A stretch of DNA of 13,978 bases from Myxococcales bacterium UBA1203 (GTDB taxonomy: Bacteria; Myxococcota; Myxococcia; Myxococcales; UBA5297): NCBI GenBank assembly GCA_002309695.1, contig DBXV01000005.1, positions 24,532-38,509 on the forward strand. The letters run 5' to 3'. Made by a program: the position numbers and the translations under genes. Numbering within the stretch: position 1 is the stretch's first letter; each line of letters begins with the position of its first letter. This document shows positions 1-7,626 of the stretch, piece after piece. The notes under the pieces are model-generated. The model saw only the letters and a list, made by a program, of their open reading frames with translations. It did not search any database and was not told where the DNA came from.

Positions 1-1754
1 GCCGCTGCCTGTGAAGCCTCGGAAGAAGGAACAAGCGGCGTCGGCCCGGGAGGAGGCGTCTGAGGCAGAGGCTGCGCGGCGGGGACCGTCTGGGGCGCAG
101 GCGCGGGCGGAACGACGACCACGGGCCCGGAGGGCGGAATGACGCGGGGCTTGACCGACGTGTCGATGGCCGGGGGCTCGGGAATGCCGCCGCTGCCGAT
201 GAACCTGGTGACGCCGACGAAAATGAGAACGCCAAAGATGAGCGCAGCCAGCACCACCGCGGCTTTTTTGGGGTCGAAAGTCAGCCTGAAGCTGGCGCCC
301 TCGCCAAAATTGAAGACGCGCGTCTTTGTCCGCTGTTCGTTTTTGCTGGCACCCAGAGGCAGAAATTCCCGGTCACGCGTCTTCTCGTGGTTTCTGGCAT
401 CGGAAGAAATCTGCACGGCCCCCTGTCTGCGGCCGCCGCCTGAAGCAGCGGGAGGCAGCGAAATTTCTGTCTTGGGCGCGTCGCGGGAGGGCCCGAGCGC
501 GGCGGCGCGGACGGGCTGAGCGCCGTCGTTCCAGCTGCCGCCGGTATCCTCCTCGAAATCTTCCTCGCCCAGAATCTCGATGCCGTGGTCCCGGAACACG
601 CTGGTTTCCACGCGCTCGACGGGACTGTCCAGATAGGGGACCTCTTCAAAGGGCGAAGTGTTGGGGCGCCGCGAGGAAGGCCGCTTGAGCTGATAAGACG
701 TGGCGCGCTGCGCCGAAGTGCTGCGCTTGGAAAGCTGGAATCTCTCCTCGACGATGCCGCCGCCGATGACGCCCAGAGGACGCAGACGGCCCGTTTTGAA
801 TTTCTGAATCGCCTCGTCGAGCCATCGAAGCTCGGATTTGAAGGAGCTGCTGACGAGCTTGCCCAGAAGTTCCTGATTGTCGCCGGGATTGAACCTGCGC
901 TGATAGCGCACCAGCGCATCCAGAAATTCGCCCGCGGTCTGATAGCGCTCCTCCGGCCGCGTCTTGAGTGCGCGGTTGAGAATGTTTTCCAGCTGCGGCG
1001 CGATTTCGATGCCCATCTCCCGGAAGCTGGGGCTGCTGTTGGCCTCAATTTGCTCGATGAGGTCCCTGTCGTCCTCGGCGTCGAAGCGGATTCTGCCGGC
1101 CAGCGCCTCCCACAGAACCAGCGCGGCAGAAAAGAGGTCGGATCTGGGGTCGCTGACGCTGGAGCGAAGCCGTTCAGGGGCCAGATAGGAAAACTTGCCC
1201 TTGATCATGCCGGCCTTCGTCTTGTCCGCCAGCCGATCCTTGGCTTTGGCCACACCAAAGTCGATGAGCTTCACGTCCCCGTTGGGCCCCAGAAGCAGGT
1301 TGTCGGGGGAGATGTCCCTGTGAACCAGATGCAGCGGATGCCCGGACGCGTCGCATTTGTTGTGGGCGTAATCGAGGGCCTTGAGCAGCTGGATAATGAC
1401 CTCGACGGCACACGCCTGGGGCAGATGACGGCCCTGAATTTTCAGCTTGTCGATGAGCGCCGCGAAGTTGGGCCCCAGAAGCAGCTCCATGACGATGAAA
1501 TAGCCCGTTTCGTCACAGGCCAGCTCGTAGAGCTGTGCGATGTTGGGATGCTTGAGCTGCGAAGTGATGCGCGCCTCATCGATGAGCATCTCGACGAAGC
1601 TGGTCTCCTCCGCGCGCTCGGGAAGGATGCGCTTGACCGCTACCAGCGAATCGTAATTGCGGACACCCAGCTTCCGCGCCCGATAGACTTCGGCCATTCC
1701 GCCTTTGGCGATTTTGTCGAGGAGTTCGTACTGATTGCTGTGGATAGGGGACAT
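1..1754 (-). CDS. Transmembrane Ser/Thr protein kinase (C-terminus beyond window)
   Basis: Eukaryotic-like kinase that should phosphorylate Ser/Thr on partner proteins from the cytoplasmic face of the inner membrane. 584 codons are visible and the frame is open to the window edge. Seen: Gly-rich loop IAKGGMAEVYRA (about residues 15-26), VAVK with K41, helix-C Glu E60, HRDISPDN (145-152), DFG (165-167) and APE (192-194), so all catalytic residues are present. The domain ends near residue 285. A low-complexity Ser/Arg/Glu-rich linker follows, then one hydrophobic helix (about 498-518) and a Pro-rich extracytoplasmic segment (PPAPAPQ, PPPGPTP). The start ATG lies directly before the kinase domain, though no good Shine-Dalgarno is visible. 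HRDISPDN and GKFSYLAPE are typical of myxobacterial kinases (family knowledge). It is divergent from the FHA gene at 2479. The substrate is unknown and any sensor domain would lie outside the window. Confidence 0.93.
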   Translation of the reverse strand, partial: MSPIHSNQYELLDKIAKGGMAEVYRARKLGVRNYDSLVAVKRILPERAEETSFVEMLIDEARITSQLKHPNIAQLYELACDETGYFIVMELLLGPNFAALIDKLKIQGRHLPQACAVEVIIQLLKALDYAHNKCDASGHPLHLVHRDISPDNLLLGPNGDVKLIDFGVAKAKDRLADKTKAGMIKGKFSYLAPERLRSSVSDPRSDLFSAALVLWEALAGRIRFDAEDDRDLIEQIEANSSPSFREMGIEIAPQLENILNRALKTRPEERYQTAGEFLDALVRYQRRFNPGDNQELLGKLVSSSFKSELRWLDEAIQKFKTGRLRPLGVIGGGIVEERFQLSKRSTSAQRATSYQLKRPSSRRPNTSPFEEVPYLDSPVERVETSVFRDHGIEILGEEDFEEDTGGSWNDGAQPVRAAALGPSRDAPKTEISLPPAASGGGRRQGAVQISSDARNHEKTRDREFLPLGASKNEQRTKTRVFNFGEGASFRLTFDPKKAAVVLAALIFGVLIFVGVTRFIGSGGIPEPPAIDTSVKPRVIPPSGPVVVVPPAPAPQTVPAAQPLPQTPPPGPTPLVPSSEASQAA

Positions 1755-2478
1755 GGCAGGGATGTCAGGCCACGGTCAGGGAAGGGGACGCTGACCGATG
1801 GCGCGCATGAAAAATAGGAAAAGCGGTGAAGCAGGCCGGAAGCGGCGCCTGCCGGAGAGACGAACGAAGAAAAAATCCCCCGATTTCCTGCGGGACATTT
1901 TGCCCGGCGCATTGTGCGGTTCTCTGGACATTGTTCGGCAATGGGCGCAACAAAAAAACTTCCCTCTGACGGCGGCGCGGCAAAGCCGGCGTTCGGTCAA
2001 TGTCCGGCGTGAAGGAGAATTATTTCTGACACTTCGCCCCTTCATGTTTCTGATTTTTGAAATTTTATGAGTGAACAATAAATTATTCGTGACCTGACCG
2101 ATGGGGAATTTGAGGAATATAAAAGTAGTTTTTAATTTTAATAATATAATGAGAACATTTTTATTTTTTGAAAAGTAAGGGGATTCACACAATCACAGTA
2201 TGGGCACACCCAAATTTTTTCTTGACTGCGGCTGGATGCACGGACGGCGCGCCATCGGCTCAATCAAACCAATAAATAAAATGGTGAGACTGTTTAATTG
2301 TCCGATAGAGTTGCTTGAGCGTTTTGCGTAAAGCGGGTTTGATGAACCGACGCGCGCGGCAGTGAATGCCTCATTCCCGAGCGGGTCATCGCTATTTCGC
2401 TTTTTGTACTGGGCAACCGGCAGAACGGCCGCGCCATGTCACGCGTGAAGGTGCGGCCAGTAAGGAGTCTAAAGTTTC
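1755..2478. other. Divergent intergenic region with AT-rich core
   Basis: 724 bases separate the outward-facing kinase and FHA genes. I see no convincing coding frame: the open frames here read as Arg/Ser/Phe-rich nonsense. The part near the kinase is GC-rich and carries a 6-bp stem (GCAGGC 1831-1836 with GCCTGC 1847-1852). About 2030-2180 is strikingly AT-rich and includes TATAAT at 2145-2150, a possible -10 box without a good -35 at normal spacing. TTGACT at 2222-2227 resembles a -35 but lacks a matching -10. Promoters for both genes presumably lie here, but none can be assigned with confidence. Confidence 0.6.
2462..2467 (+). promoter_or_regulatory. Ribosome binding site of the FHA gene
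   Basis: AAGGAG lies 11 bases before the ATG at 2479. It supports that start, which also places the FHA fold at the very N-terminus. Confidence 0.7.
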
Positions 2479-4758
2479 ATGTGGCAACTCATTATCAATG
2501 GTCCCGGCTATTTTGACACTGCTTACGAACTTCCCGAGGGCGAGACGCTTTTGGGCCGTGCGGATGAGAATGACGTGATTCTGTCGGGCGACCAGGTGAG
2601 CCGGCGCCATGCGCGCTTTTTTTGCGAGGACGGAAAGCTGTTCTTTGAGGATCTGGGGAGCCGCAATGGAACGCGGGTCAACGGCAGTTTTTTAGTCGAG
2701 CCCCATGAAGTCTCCGATGGAGACGTCTTCACCATCGGCGAAAATTCCCTGGCGGTGCGCCAGCCCAGCGAATTTGAAATGGCCAAGACGGAGCTTCTGG
2801 CCGAAGACGATCCGCGGCGGGCAGAGATTGATGCCGCCAATGCGGGCGGCGATAAGCCCTTTGGCGAGGTTCTGGTCAGCCGCAGTCTCGATGAGAATCC
2901 CTTCATCGAGAATATCGGCCAGCTGGATCGCTTTTCCGTCCAGGACTTCGAGATGATGCCGTTTCTGGACAATTTCGGGTCCAGCACCAGCACCGGCGAC
3001 GCTCAGGCTTCCGCTGCTGCGGCTGCCAAGGTCAAGGCGGCCAAAGCTGCCAAGAAAGACAAGGTGCCTGCCCGCGAGGAGCTGCTTCTTTTTGCTCAGG
3101 TGAGCGAGAAGCTGAACAACTCCCACAGCCTGCATGAGTTTCTGGACGAGGTCATGGGGCTGATTGTCGAGATTGCACACGCCAGCACGGGCGTCGCACT
3201 GATGTTTGACGACAAGGGCAAGCTGTCGCCGGTCGTCGTGCGCAGCAGCACCGGCAAGGTTCCGGAGGACATGCCCATCTCCCGCTCCATCGTCGGTGAG
3301 GTCGCCAAAAAGAAAGCCGGCATGGCAGTCCTCAATGCCCAGGACGACTCCAATTTTGCCAGTTCGGAGAGCGTCATTATGTATGGGCTGGAGCAGGTCA
3401 TCTGCGCGCCGATGCTCAAGGGCGATGAGCTTCTGGGCGTCATTTACCTGAACCGCCCCGCCAAGCCCGGCGGCAAGTCCATGCCGCTCCCTCGGCTGGT
3501 CGATACCGTCAACGCTCTGGCCCACATGCTGGTCAGCGGCATCGACAAATGGTCCAGCCGTGAAGACGAGCAGGTCGCTTCCAGCCAGCATCTGCGCCTT
3601 GCCTGCTTCCATCCGGCGCCCGTGCTGGAGCGCATGCGCACGGAGCAGACCTTTCAGCTCGGCAAGCTGCAAAAGAAGTGCGTCACTCTCGTGCTGATCA
3701 ATCTCGAAGATTTGTCAGCAATCAGTGCGGAGATGGAGCCGGACAAGGTCGCTGCGATTCTGTCGGATTATTATGACGTGGTCCGCAAGACGGTCTTTCG
3801 CTTCGAGGGGATGCTGTGCTTCGTTCAGGGGGCAGTGGCGCTGGCTGCCTTTGGAATTCCGTTTTCCAAGGAAAATGATGCGGACCGAGCCATTATCTGC
3901 GCTCAGCGCTGCCAGAGGGACTGCACGGCGCTGCTTCATCAAATGCTGCCGCCGGACAAGGTCTGCGACATCAAGGTCACCGTGAATACGGGTGATATTT
4001 TTGTCGGCCCCATCGGAACTCCCGAAAATTTTGAATACGCGCTTTTGGGAGACGCGGTGGACCTGACGCGCAGACTCCAGACGATGGATTTGTCAGATGC
4101 GCTGATTGTGACGGAAAGCACGCTGTCGGCGTGCTCCGGCAAAATTCAGGTGGAGGCGCTGGAGCCGTTCAGGGACACGGCCGGAAAGCGCCGGGTGAAA
4201 ATTTACGAGGTTGTGGAGGAGCTCCGCGACAGAGGACTGAAGGGGAGAGCTTCCTCGTCAAACTCCGGAGCGCCCGCCCGCAAGGGGCATCCATCTGACG
4301 CGCCTAGTTCCGGCGGCGCCTCTTCCCCGGAAAGCAGCAGGCCGGCTGCGGCTTCTTCTGGCACCCAGTCCGCGTCCAAGGAGGCGGCCGTCCGAAGCGC
4401 TCAGAGCAGCTCATCGTCGCCTTCGCACGCGGTTCCCCGGCCTGCATCGAAACCTTCCCTGCGCTCTGTTCCGCCGCTTCCTTCAAAGTCTCCGGGACGC
4501 GCGGTCGGCAGCCGGAGTGAAGGGCGCCCTGTGGTCCGCCCCATGGTCAAGAAATCGGCGGGAAGCGCATCGGCCGGAACCGTCGTGGCCACCTTGCCAT
4601 TGGCTGCCAGGGCCATTGCCTCTGCGGCAGCTTCGCACACACCGTCTTCTTCGGCGTCCTCAAGGCTTCCTCCGCGGCCTTCGTCGTCGTCCTTGCCGCC
4701 CCGGCAGCCGCGTCCGCCTTTGCCTGGAACAGGCCCCAAGAAACCTCGGACGCCATGA
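2479..4758 (+). CDS. FHA-GAF protein with a degenerate class III cyclase domain
   Basis: 759-residue soluble signalling protein with no signal peptide or membrane helix. An N-terminal FHA domain (about 1-95) has the phosphothreonine-binding landmarks GR (26-27), SRRH (41-44), SRNG (61-64) and VNG (67-69). An Ala/Lys-rich linker (about 175-198) leads to a GAF-like domain (about 203-357). A class III nucleotide cyclase homology domain follows (about 402-578), with NTGDIFVGPIG (503-513) and LLGDAVDLTRRL. In it the two metal-binding Asp positions read N408 (LVLINLEDLS) and A452 (QGAVALAAFG), and the transition-state Asn position is D528; only R532 is kept. By family knowledge such a domain should not make cAMP or cGMP, so a ligand-sensing or scaffold role is more likely. 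The Ser/Pro-rich tail (about 590-759) is probably disordered. The FHA domain may read phosphorylation by the divergent kinase; that link is inferred. Confidence 0.9.
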   Translation: MWQLIINGPGYFDTAYELPEGETLLGRADENDVILSGDQVSRRHARFFCEDGKLFFEDLGSRNGTRVNGSFLVEPHEVSDGDVFTIGENSLAVRQPSEFEMAKTELLAEDDPRRAEIDAANAGGDKPFGEVLVSRSLDENPFIENIGQLDRFSVQDFEMMPFLDNFGSSTSTGDAQASAAAAAKVKAAKAAKKDKVPAREELLLFAQVSEKLNNSHSLHEFLDEVMGLIVEIAHASTGVALMFDDKGKLSPVVVRSSTGKVPEDMPISRSIVGEVAKKKAGMAVLNAQDDSNFASSESVIMYGLEQVICAPMLKGDELLGVIYLNRPAKPGGKSMPLPRLVDTVNALAHMLVSGIDKWSSREDEQVASSQHLRLACFHPAPVLERMRTEQTFQLGKLQKKCVTLVLINLEDLSAISAEMEPDKVAAILSDYYDVVRKTVFRFEGMLCFVQGAVALAAFGIPFSKENDADRAIICAQRCQRDCTALLHQMLPPDKVCDIKVTVNTGDIFVGPIGTPENFEYALLGDAVDLTRRLQTMDLSDALIVTESTLSACSGKIQVEALEPFRDTAGKRRVKIYEVVEELRDRGLKGRASSSNSGAPARKGHPSDAPSSGGASSPESSRPAAASSGTQSASKEAAVRSAQSSSSSPSHAVPRPASKPSLRSVPPLPSKSPGRAVGSRSEGRPVVRPMVKKSAGSASAGTVVATLPLAARAIASAAASHTPSSSASSRLPPRPSSSSLPPRQPRPPLPGTGPKKPRTP

Positions 4759-4868
4759 GCCGCCGCAGGCACAGCCGGGCAGAAGCGTGTCAAAAAAATT
4801 ATCTGTGACACGAATGTCGCTTTTTTCAGCGGCCCGCCCATCTTGGAGAACGCCGCTGCGGCCGAAGA

Positions 4869-4899
4869 AAAAGATTTTTTCATAGGTAAAAAATCTTTT
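4869..4899. repeat. 12-bp perfect AT-rich inverted repeat
   Basis: Arms AAAAGATTTTTT (4869-4880) and AAAAAATCTTTT (4888-4899) are exact reverse complements around a 7-base loop, CATAGGT. It could be a protein-binding palindrome, or act near transcript ends on either strand, but it is not a classical GC-stem terminator. Confidence 0.85.
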
Positions 4900-4920
4900 G
4901 GCCTGGCAAATGCTTACGCA

Positions 4921-4949
4921 GCACCCGTCATTCTTCAGATGTCGGGTGC
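4921..4949 (+). other. Stem-loop upstream of terminator
   Basis: GCACCCG (4921-4927) pairs with CGGGTGC (4943-4949). Inside it a CAT/ATG 3-bp helix can form after a T-T mismatch, leaving a 7-base loop. It sits 17 bases before the terminator stem, so it may be part of the FHA 3' UTR or of a short independent RNA. Confidence 0.55.
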
Positions 4950-4966
4950 CCAATGGGTGGGTTCCC

Positions 4967-5009
4967 AACGCCCGATTCCCGGCCGGCCCCGGGAACGGGC
5001 GTTTTTTTT
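4967..5009 (+). terminator. Intrinsic (rho-independent) terminator
   Basis: AACGCCCG (4967-4974) pairs with CGGGCGTT (4995-5002). The helix continues after one bulged A as TTCCCGG with CCGGGAA, and is followed by eight T (5002-5009). This gives about 15 GC-rich pairs plus a U-tract, reading on the + strand. It most likely ends the FHA transcript, about 210 bases past its stop, or a small RNA from within this gap. The opposite strand has no T-tract. Confidence 0.9.
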
Positions 5010-5159
5010 GGGGGGATAGGCGGAATTGGCCTCGTTCTGCTGTCTGCAGGGCGGGATGCGCGTCGAGCGCGGCTGAGACGATGGACGCGGGGCGTTCCAG
5101 TTCGACGTCTGCTGGAACGAGGCCGCTTCCCTGACGGTCGTCGCGTTGTCCTGGAAAAG

Positions 5160-6755
5160 TTACCGGGCTGAGCGCCTGCGATGCGTTCGCCGCGCAGCGT
5201 TCAGCTTGATGAGGCAGCAGATGAAGGAGAGACGCAGCAGCAGGCCAAGGGGCAGGTCAGTGGCACTGTCCGCCGCTGTGCTGCATCCCCAGCCTGTGGA
5301 CAGGGGCGGAGGCGTCTGCGGCGTTGCTGCGTCCGAATTTTCGGTGCCCGCATCTGCGGCCGCCTCATATTCATCCTGACTGAGGCAGTCCCCGTGAAGG
5401 CAGCGCCCCATGCCGCTATCGCCGCAGGTGTTTCCGTCGTTCTGCGTGCCGTAGTCGCATTTTCCCGTCGATGGATTGCAGTGCCCTTCTCCGGCCGCGC
5501 ACTCGCTGCCTTCGGGAGGTGCGTCGCAGACGACGGATTCCTTGGCGGTGCAGACGCCGTTTTGGCAGACCGCTGACAGCGTGCAGGCGTCGCCGTCGAA
5601 GCAGGGTCCGGAGAGCACTGTGCAGACGCCGTTGCGCGTGGCACCCTTGGCCACGGTGCAGGCCTGACAGCCGGTAATGGACTCCGGGCAGTCAGTGTCG
5701 CAGCAGACGCCGTCCACGCAGTGGCCGCTGGAACAGACGAGGTCCTCTTCGCAGATGCTGCCGTTTGCCAGCGCCAGTCCGAGAGTGTCGTTCAGCGTGC
5801 TTTCAATCCAGTCGGCGTAGGCGGAGACATCTGTGCTGCATCCCAAGTGACGGCAGTCGTTGTCGCTGAAGGAGGTGACGCCGCCCACGTAGGTGACGCC
5901 CTGTCTCGTCACCAAAGCGGGACCTCCGCTGTCGCCGCTGCAGATGATTTGCCCCTGGGAATTGGGCACGTGGCAGATGACTTTGGCCAGAGGCATGGCG
6001 CTGGACAGGCCGCTGACATCCTCCAGGCAGAAGCGCTCTGTGCCCGTGCATGGCCCGGTGGCGGTGGTGCAGAAACCGCTGCCGTAGTTGCACCAGCATC
6101 CCTGCTTGCTGCCCGCACTGGACGGGTCGCAGAAATGGCTGACGGGGGCCGTCATGCGCATCCTGCTGCCCGTGGAGCTGGAAGAAGGGGAGGTCACGCC
6201 GTAGCCGACGATGGTCACGGAGGTGCCGATGTCGCTGGCGCTCCAGTGCAGATTGGAGGGGAGCCAGGGAAAGGACGCGATGCCGGTGGCTGGGCCGCTG
6301 AGGACCAGGAGCGCGATGTCGTTGGGGAAGGGCGCTTTGTGCCTGTAGCTGGGGTGAATGACGATGCGCTGACCTGTCAGCATCAGTGCCGCGCTGCTGC
6401 CGCCCGCGTCGCGGAAGATAACGGTGAATTTGTTCGCGTCGGGTTCCAGCTGACAATCGGCGGAACCGTTGGCCGAGCAGCCTTTGACGTAAAAGCAGTG
6501 GGCCGCGGTGAGGACGACATTGGGGGCGATGAGCGCGCCGGAACAGATGTGGCCGTTGGAGGTGATGAGGGGGATGCCCTGCATGTCGGTGCCCGAAGCG
6601 GCGGTCCCGTTGATGATGCCTTGCGTGCGGATGGCAGGCGTCACTTCCTGTCCTTCCCGGGGATTTGAAAATTCCGACAGCACGTCCGGCTCCGGTCCGC
6701 AGGCGGTCAGGAAAGAAAGGGCGAGTGAAGACACCGCAGCGGTCATCGTTTTCAT
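5160..6755 (-). CDS. Secreted lipoprotein serine protease, trypsin (S1) fold, Cys-rich tail
   Basis: 531-residue exported protease. The signal peptide ends in a lipobox, LTAC, with C19 as lipidation site. The S1 domain (about 47-325) starts IINGTAA, like the activated N-terminus of trypsins, and has an intact triad: TAAHC H86, NDIALL D146, GDSGGP S276. The position six residues before S276, where trypsin has its specificity Asp, is I270, so Lys/Arg preference is not expected. A Cys-rich segment (about 335-460) with repeated C-x-x-G-x-C patterns resembles disulfide-rich tails of myxobacterial proteases. The end reads GWGCSTAADS, a short hydrophobic stretch, then an Arg cluster (RRTHRRRSAR), which looks like a weak MYXO-CTERM sorting signal. 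A purine-rich CGGAG precedes the ATG by about 6 bases. It lies 40 bases downstream of pgeF on the same strand, so the two may be cotranscribed. The substrate is unknown. Confidence 0.92.
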   Translation of the reverse strand: MKTMTAAVSSLALSFLTACGPEPDVLSEFSNPREGQEVTPAIRTQGIINGTAASGTDMQGIPLITSNGHICSGALIAPNVVLTAAHCFYVKGCSANGSADCQLEPDANKFTVIFRDAGGSSAALMLTGQRIVIHPSYRHKAPFPNDIALLVLSGPATGIASFPWLPSNLHWSASDIGTSVTIVGYGVTSPSSSSTGSRMRMTAPVSHFCDPSSAGSKQGCWCNYGSGFCTTATGPCTGTERFCLEDVSGLSSAMPLAKVICHVPNSQGQIICSGDSGGPALVTRQGVTYVGGVTSFSDNDCRHLGCSTDVSAYADWIESTLNDTLGLALANGSICEEDLVCSSGHCVDGVCCDTDCPESITGCQACTVAKGATRNGVCTVLSGPCFDGDACTLSAVCQNGVCTAKESVVCDAPPEGSECAAGEGHCNPSTGKCDYGTQNDGNTCGDSGMGRCLHGDCLSQDEYEAAADAGTENSDAATPQTPPPLSTGWGCSTAADSATDLPLGLLLRLSFICCLIKLNAARRTHRRRSAR

Positions 6756-6795
6756 GTCGGCTCCGAAGAAGAATTTTCCGGACTGTGCTGGGGAA

Positions 6796-7626
6796 TCATT
6801 GAGGGGGAAGCATGATGAGGGACATCTGACGTCCGGTTCTGCCCGCGTCGCGTCTGTGACTGAAAAACAGGTCGGCGCGGCAGGAAGTGCAGAGTCCGCT
6901 CGCGAAGATGTCGTCTGGATTCAGGCCCGCGCGCATCAGTGCCATTCTGTTGGCGGCGGTCAGGTCCAGATGCGGATGCGCCGCGTCGGTAAGGTCTGCG
7001 CAGCCGCTGCCGAATTGGCGGATGAAATCGTCGGCGAGGGCGGGACTGACCTCGTAGCAGCAGCGTCCGATGGAGGGACCGATGGCCGCGGTCAAGGCGT
7101 CCGGCGCGATTCCGAAGCGGCTCCGGATGAGCTGGACGGCTTTTTCAGCGATGCAGCCGAGCGTTCCCCTCCATCCGGCGTGAAGTGCGGCGATGACGGG
7201 AAGATGGCTCCGATGAGGCTTGGCAGCGATGAGGATGGGAACGCAGTCGGCTGTGCGGATGGCCAGAGCGACGCCCCTCAGACAGGTCATGAGGCCGTCC
7301 GCTTCGGCAAGGGGAGGCTGCAGAAGGCTCTCATCCGCGGCGGGCGGCAGACAGATTGTGTCGATATCGATGCCGCTGCTGCCGCCCTCTGCCACCTCGA
7401 CGATGCGCGTGCCGTGAACCTGGCGCACGGCGGCAATCTGCGAGGGCGTGATTCCCAGCACGCGGGCGAGTCGTTGGGCATTTTCGGCGATGTCATCGGC
7501 CACCGAGTTTCCCGAGGCGGCGAGGCTCAAGTCCAGCGAGTCACGGGGCGGTGCGCTGACGCCGCCTGAGCGCGTCGAGAAGGCGTGCCAGGGAGAAAAT
7601 CCGGGGATGCGTATCGGCGATGGCAT
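6796..7626 (-). CDS. pgeF: PgeF/YfiH-type polyphenol oxidase (laccase-domain) protein
   Basis: 276-residue cytoplasmic protein of the widespread YfiH/YlmD family. Characterised members act on purine nucleosides (phosphorylase/deaminase activity) or polyphenols, and E. coli PgeF edits peptidoglycan precursor errors. Family hallmarks are complete: FSTRSGG (16-22), RQVHG with H71, AEADGL (107-112), TADCVP with C128, HAGWRG with H149, IGPSIGRCCYEV, and SHRRDAGRTGR near the end. H71, C128 and H149 match the known metal ligands. I chose the ATG at 7626 because the family domain begins there; the frame stays open to 7914, but that extension is low-complexity and runs into the divergent tsaC gene. 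No clear Shine-Dalgarno is seen. It may share a transcript with the downstream protease, though no functional link is evident. Confidence 0.92.
   Translation of the reverse strand: MPSPIRIPGFSPWHAFSTRSGGVSAPPRDSLDLSLAASGNSVADDIAENAQRLARVLGITPSQIAAVRQVHGTRIVEVAEGGSSGIDIDTICLPPAADESLLQPPLAEADGLMTCLRGVALAIRTADCVPILIAAKPHRSHLPVIAALHAGWRGTLGCIAEKAVQLIRSRFGIAPDALTAAIGPSIGRCCYEVSPALADDFIRQFGSGCADLTDAAHPHLDLTAANRMALMRAGLNPDDIFASGLCTSCRADLFFSHRRDAGRTGRQMSLIMLPPQ

Larger units (their letters stand above)
4759..5159. other. Non-coding stretch between the FHA gene and the protease
   Basis: 401 bases lie between the convergent FHA and protease genes. I see no credible gene. It holds several inverted repeats: CGTGTCA/TGACACG (4786-4792 and 4806-4812), CAGCGGC/GCCGCTG (4827-4833 and 4852-4858), a 12-bp AT-rich palindrome, a GC stem-loop, an intrinsic terminator, and a pair of overlapping repeats at 5028-5124. 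The strongest of these have their own entries. Confidence 0.7.

Noticed and set aside
281..1048. 255-codon frame on the - strand
   Set aside because: It is out of frame within the kinase gene, Arg/Ser/Ala-rich, and has no motif.
585..1817. Long open frame of 410 codons on the + strand
   Set aside because: It is antisense to the kinase, whose catalytic motifs are all in the opposite strand. Long antisense frames are expected in GC-rich coding DNA, and the product has no recognisable domain.
1776..2192. 138-codon minus-strand frame in the kinase-FHA gap
   Set aside because: Its product is Lys/Phe-rich from the AT island and Arg-rich elsewhere, with no motif and no ribosome site; the frame looks accidental.
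2692..3672. 326-codon frame antisense to the FHA-GAF gene
   Set aside because: The + strand frame carries clear FHA, GAF and cyclase-like domains; the antisense product resembles no family.
4900..5010. tRNA-like or known riboswitch fold near the terminator
   Set aside because: No acceptor, anticodon or T-arm arrangement could be built, and no riboswitch consensus is recognised; only two hairpins are supported.
5721..6668. 315-codon frame antisense to the protease
   Set aside because: The minus strand encodes an intact catalytic triad; the antisense product is Ala/Gly/Asp-rich composition noise.
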